Assembly: GCA_040235415.1 (NCBI GenBank)
Contig: JBECKR010000428.1
Coordinates: 1 to 13,816, forward strand
DNA from: JBECKR01 sp040235415
GTDB taxonomy: Bacteria > Acidobacteriota > Polarisedimenticolia > Polarisedimenticolales > Polarisedimenticolaceae
DNA: 13,816 bases
Reading direction: 5' to 3'
Numbering within the stretch: position 1 is the stretch's first letter; each line of letters begins with the position of its first letter. Below are positions 13,704-13,816 of the stretch, piece after piece. The notes beneath the pieces were generated by a model. That model was given only the letters and a program-made list of their open reading frames with translations. It was not told the DNA's origin and searched no databases. The position numbers and the translations under genes were made by a program.

Positions 13704-13816
13704 TGTTCCTTGTCAAGCCTCGATCGAGGGCGATCAGCGTTTGTGAGAGCCGAGGATCCTATTCGTGGTCTGGGCCACACTTCCCGGTTCGGGTCACGCT
13801 TCCCGTGGCGGGGCCG
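13704..13816. other. right flank without a gene
   Basis: About 110 bases after repeat copy B. It holds a short palindrome (CCTCGATCGAGG near 13717-13728) and the 19-bp tandem motif listed separately. No gene starts before the window ends. Confidence 0.5.
13773..13810 (+). repeat. 19-bp imperfect tandem repeat, possible IS21-type element end
   Basis: Units 13773-13791 and 13792-13810 agree at 14 of 19 bases around a shared GGGYCACRCTTCCCG. Multiple ~19-20-bp repeats with GGGTCAC and CTTCCC-like words are what I recall from the ends of some IS21-family insertion sequences. The window stops before any istA-like gene could be seen. Confidence 0.35.

Noticed and set aside
1..13816. tRNA or rRNA genes, including a tRNA attachment site for the element
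   Set aside because: I found no cloverleaf or rRNA-like sequence; the CCCCTCGAACGC stretch near 12362 is only weakly like a tRNA 3' half.

Overview
This is a high-GC bacterial chromosomal window, probably from a Planctomycetota-like organism. The best evidence is the glutamyl-tRNA synthetase, which carries an insertion of about 35 residues right after its KLSKR signature loop. From memory, that insertion is typical of planctomycete GltX; I could not run a search. Most of the window is about 70% G+C. The two Rhs tips and their immunity genes fall to about 47% in single 60-base lines (for example 5041-5100 and 13141-13200), against 75% inside gltX (1681-1740).

Positions 1-3066 are ordinary chromosome: the 3' part of a SpoIIM-family membrane protein, a stand-alone response-regulator receiver and gltX. 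All are on the + strand.

Positions 3200-5788 hold a 5'-truncated Rhs gene. It keeps the end of the conserved core, then a variable C-terminal tip (CT1), then a small likely immunity gene (5334-5651), then a ~105-bp structured palindromic repeat. A second, orphan tip lies at 12410-13090 (CT2). It starts inside the same core motif, with 20 identical bases, and is followed by a DUF4288-like likely immunity gene (13158-13568) and a second copy of the ~105-bp repeat. The window therefore holds two tip/immunity cassettes of the same layout, each closed by the same kind of hairpin repeat.

Positions 6259-12357, between the two cassettes, look like one mobile element. On the - strand it has an XRE regulator, a DUF433 protein and a DUF5615 PIN-like protein, all overlapping by 4 bp. 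Diverging from them is a 915-residue protein with a CHC2 zinc finger, a TOPRIM domain and a Walker ATPase. It is followed by two tandem XerC/D-type tyrosine recombinases. Six copies of the 10-mer AGCTTGTGAG, several in helical phase and two forming a perfect inverted pair, sit at the 3' end of the primase gene and just before the recombinases. That resembles an iteron origin, an operator or a recombinase site. Imperfect inverted repeats near 6259 and 12357 may be the element ends.

Positions 5789-6258 are GC-rich with no convincing gene but with strong palindromes. The last ~45 bases carry a 19-bp tandem motif like the multiple terminal repeats of some IS21-family insertion sequences.

Working model (inference): an Rhs toxin locus that diversifies by swapping tips has been split or colonised by a primase-plus-recombinase element with its own toxin-antitoxin-like pair. 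Whether those recombinases act on the hairpin repeats behind the Rhs cassettes is the most interesting open question here.
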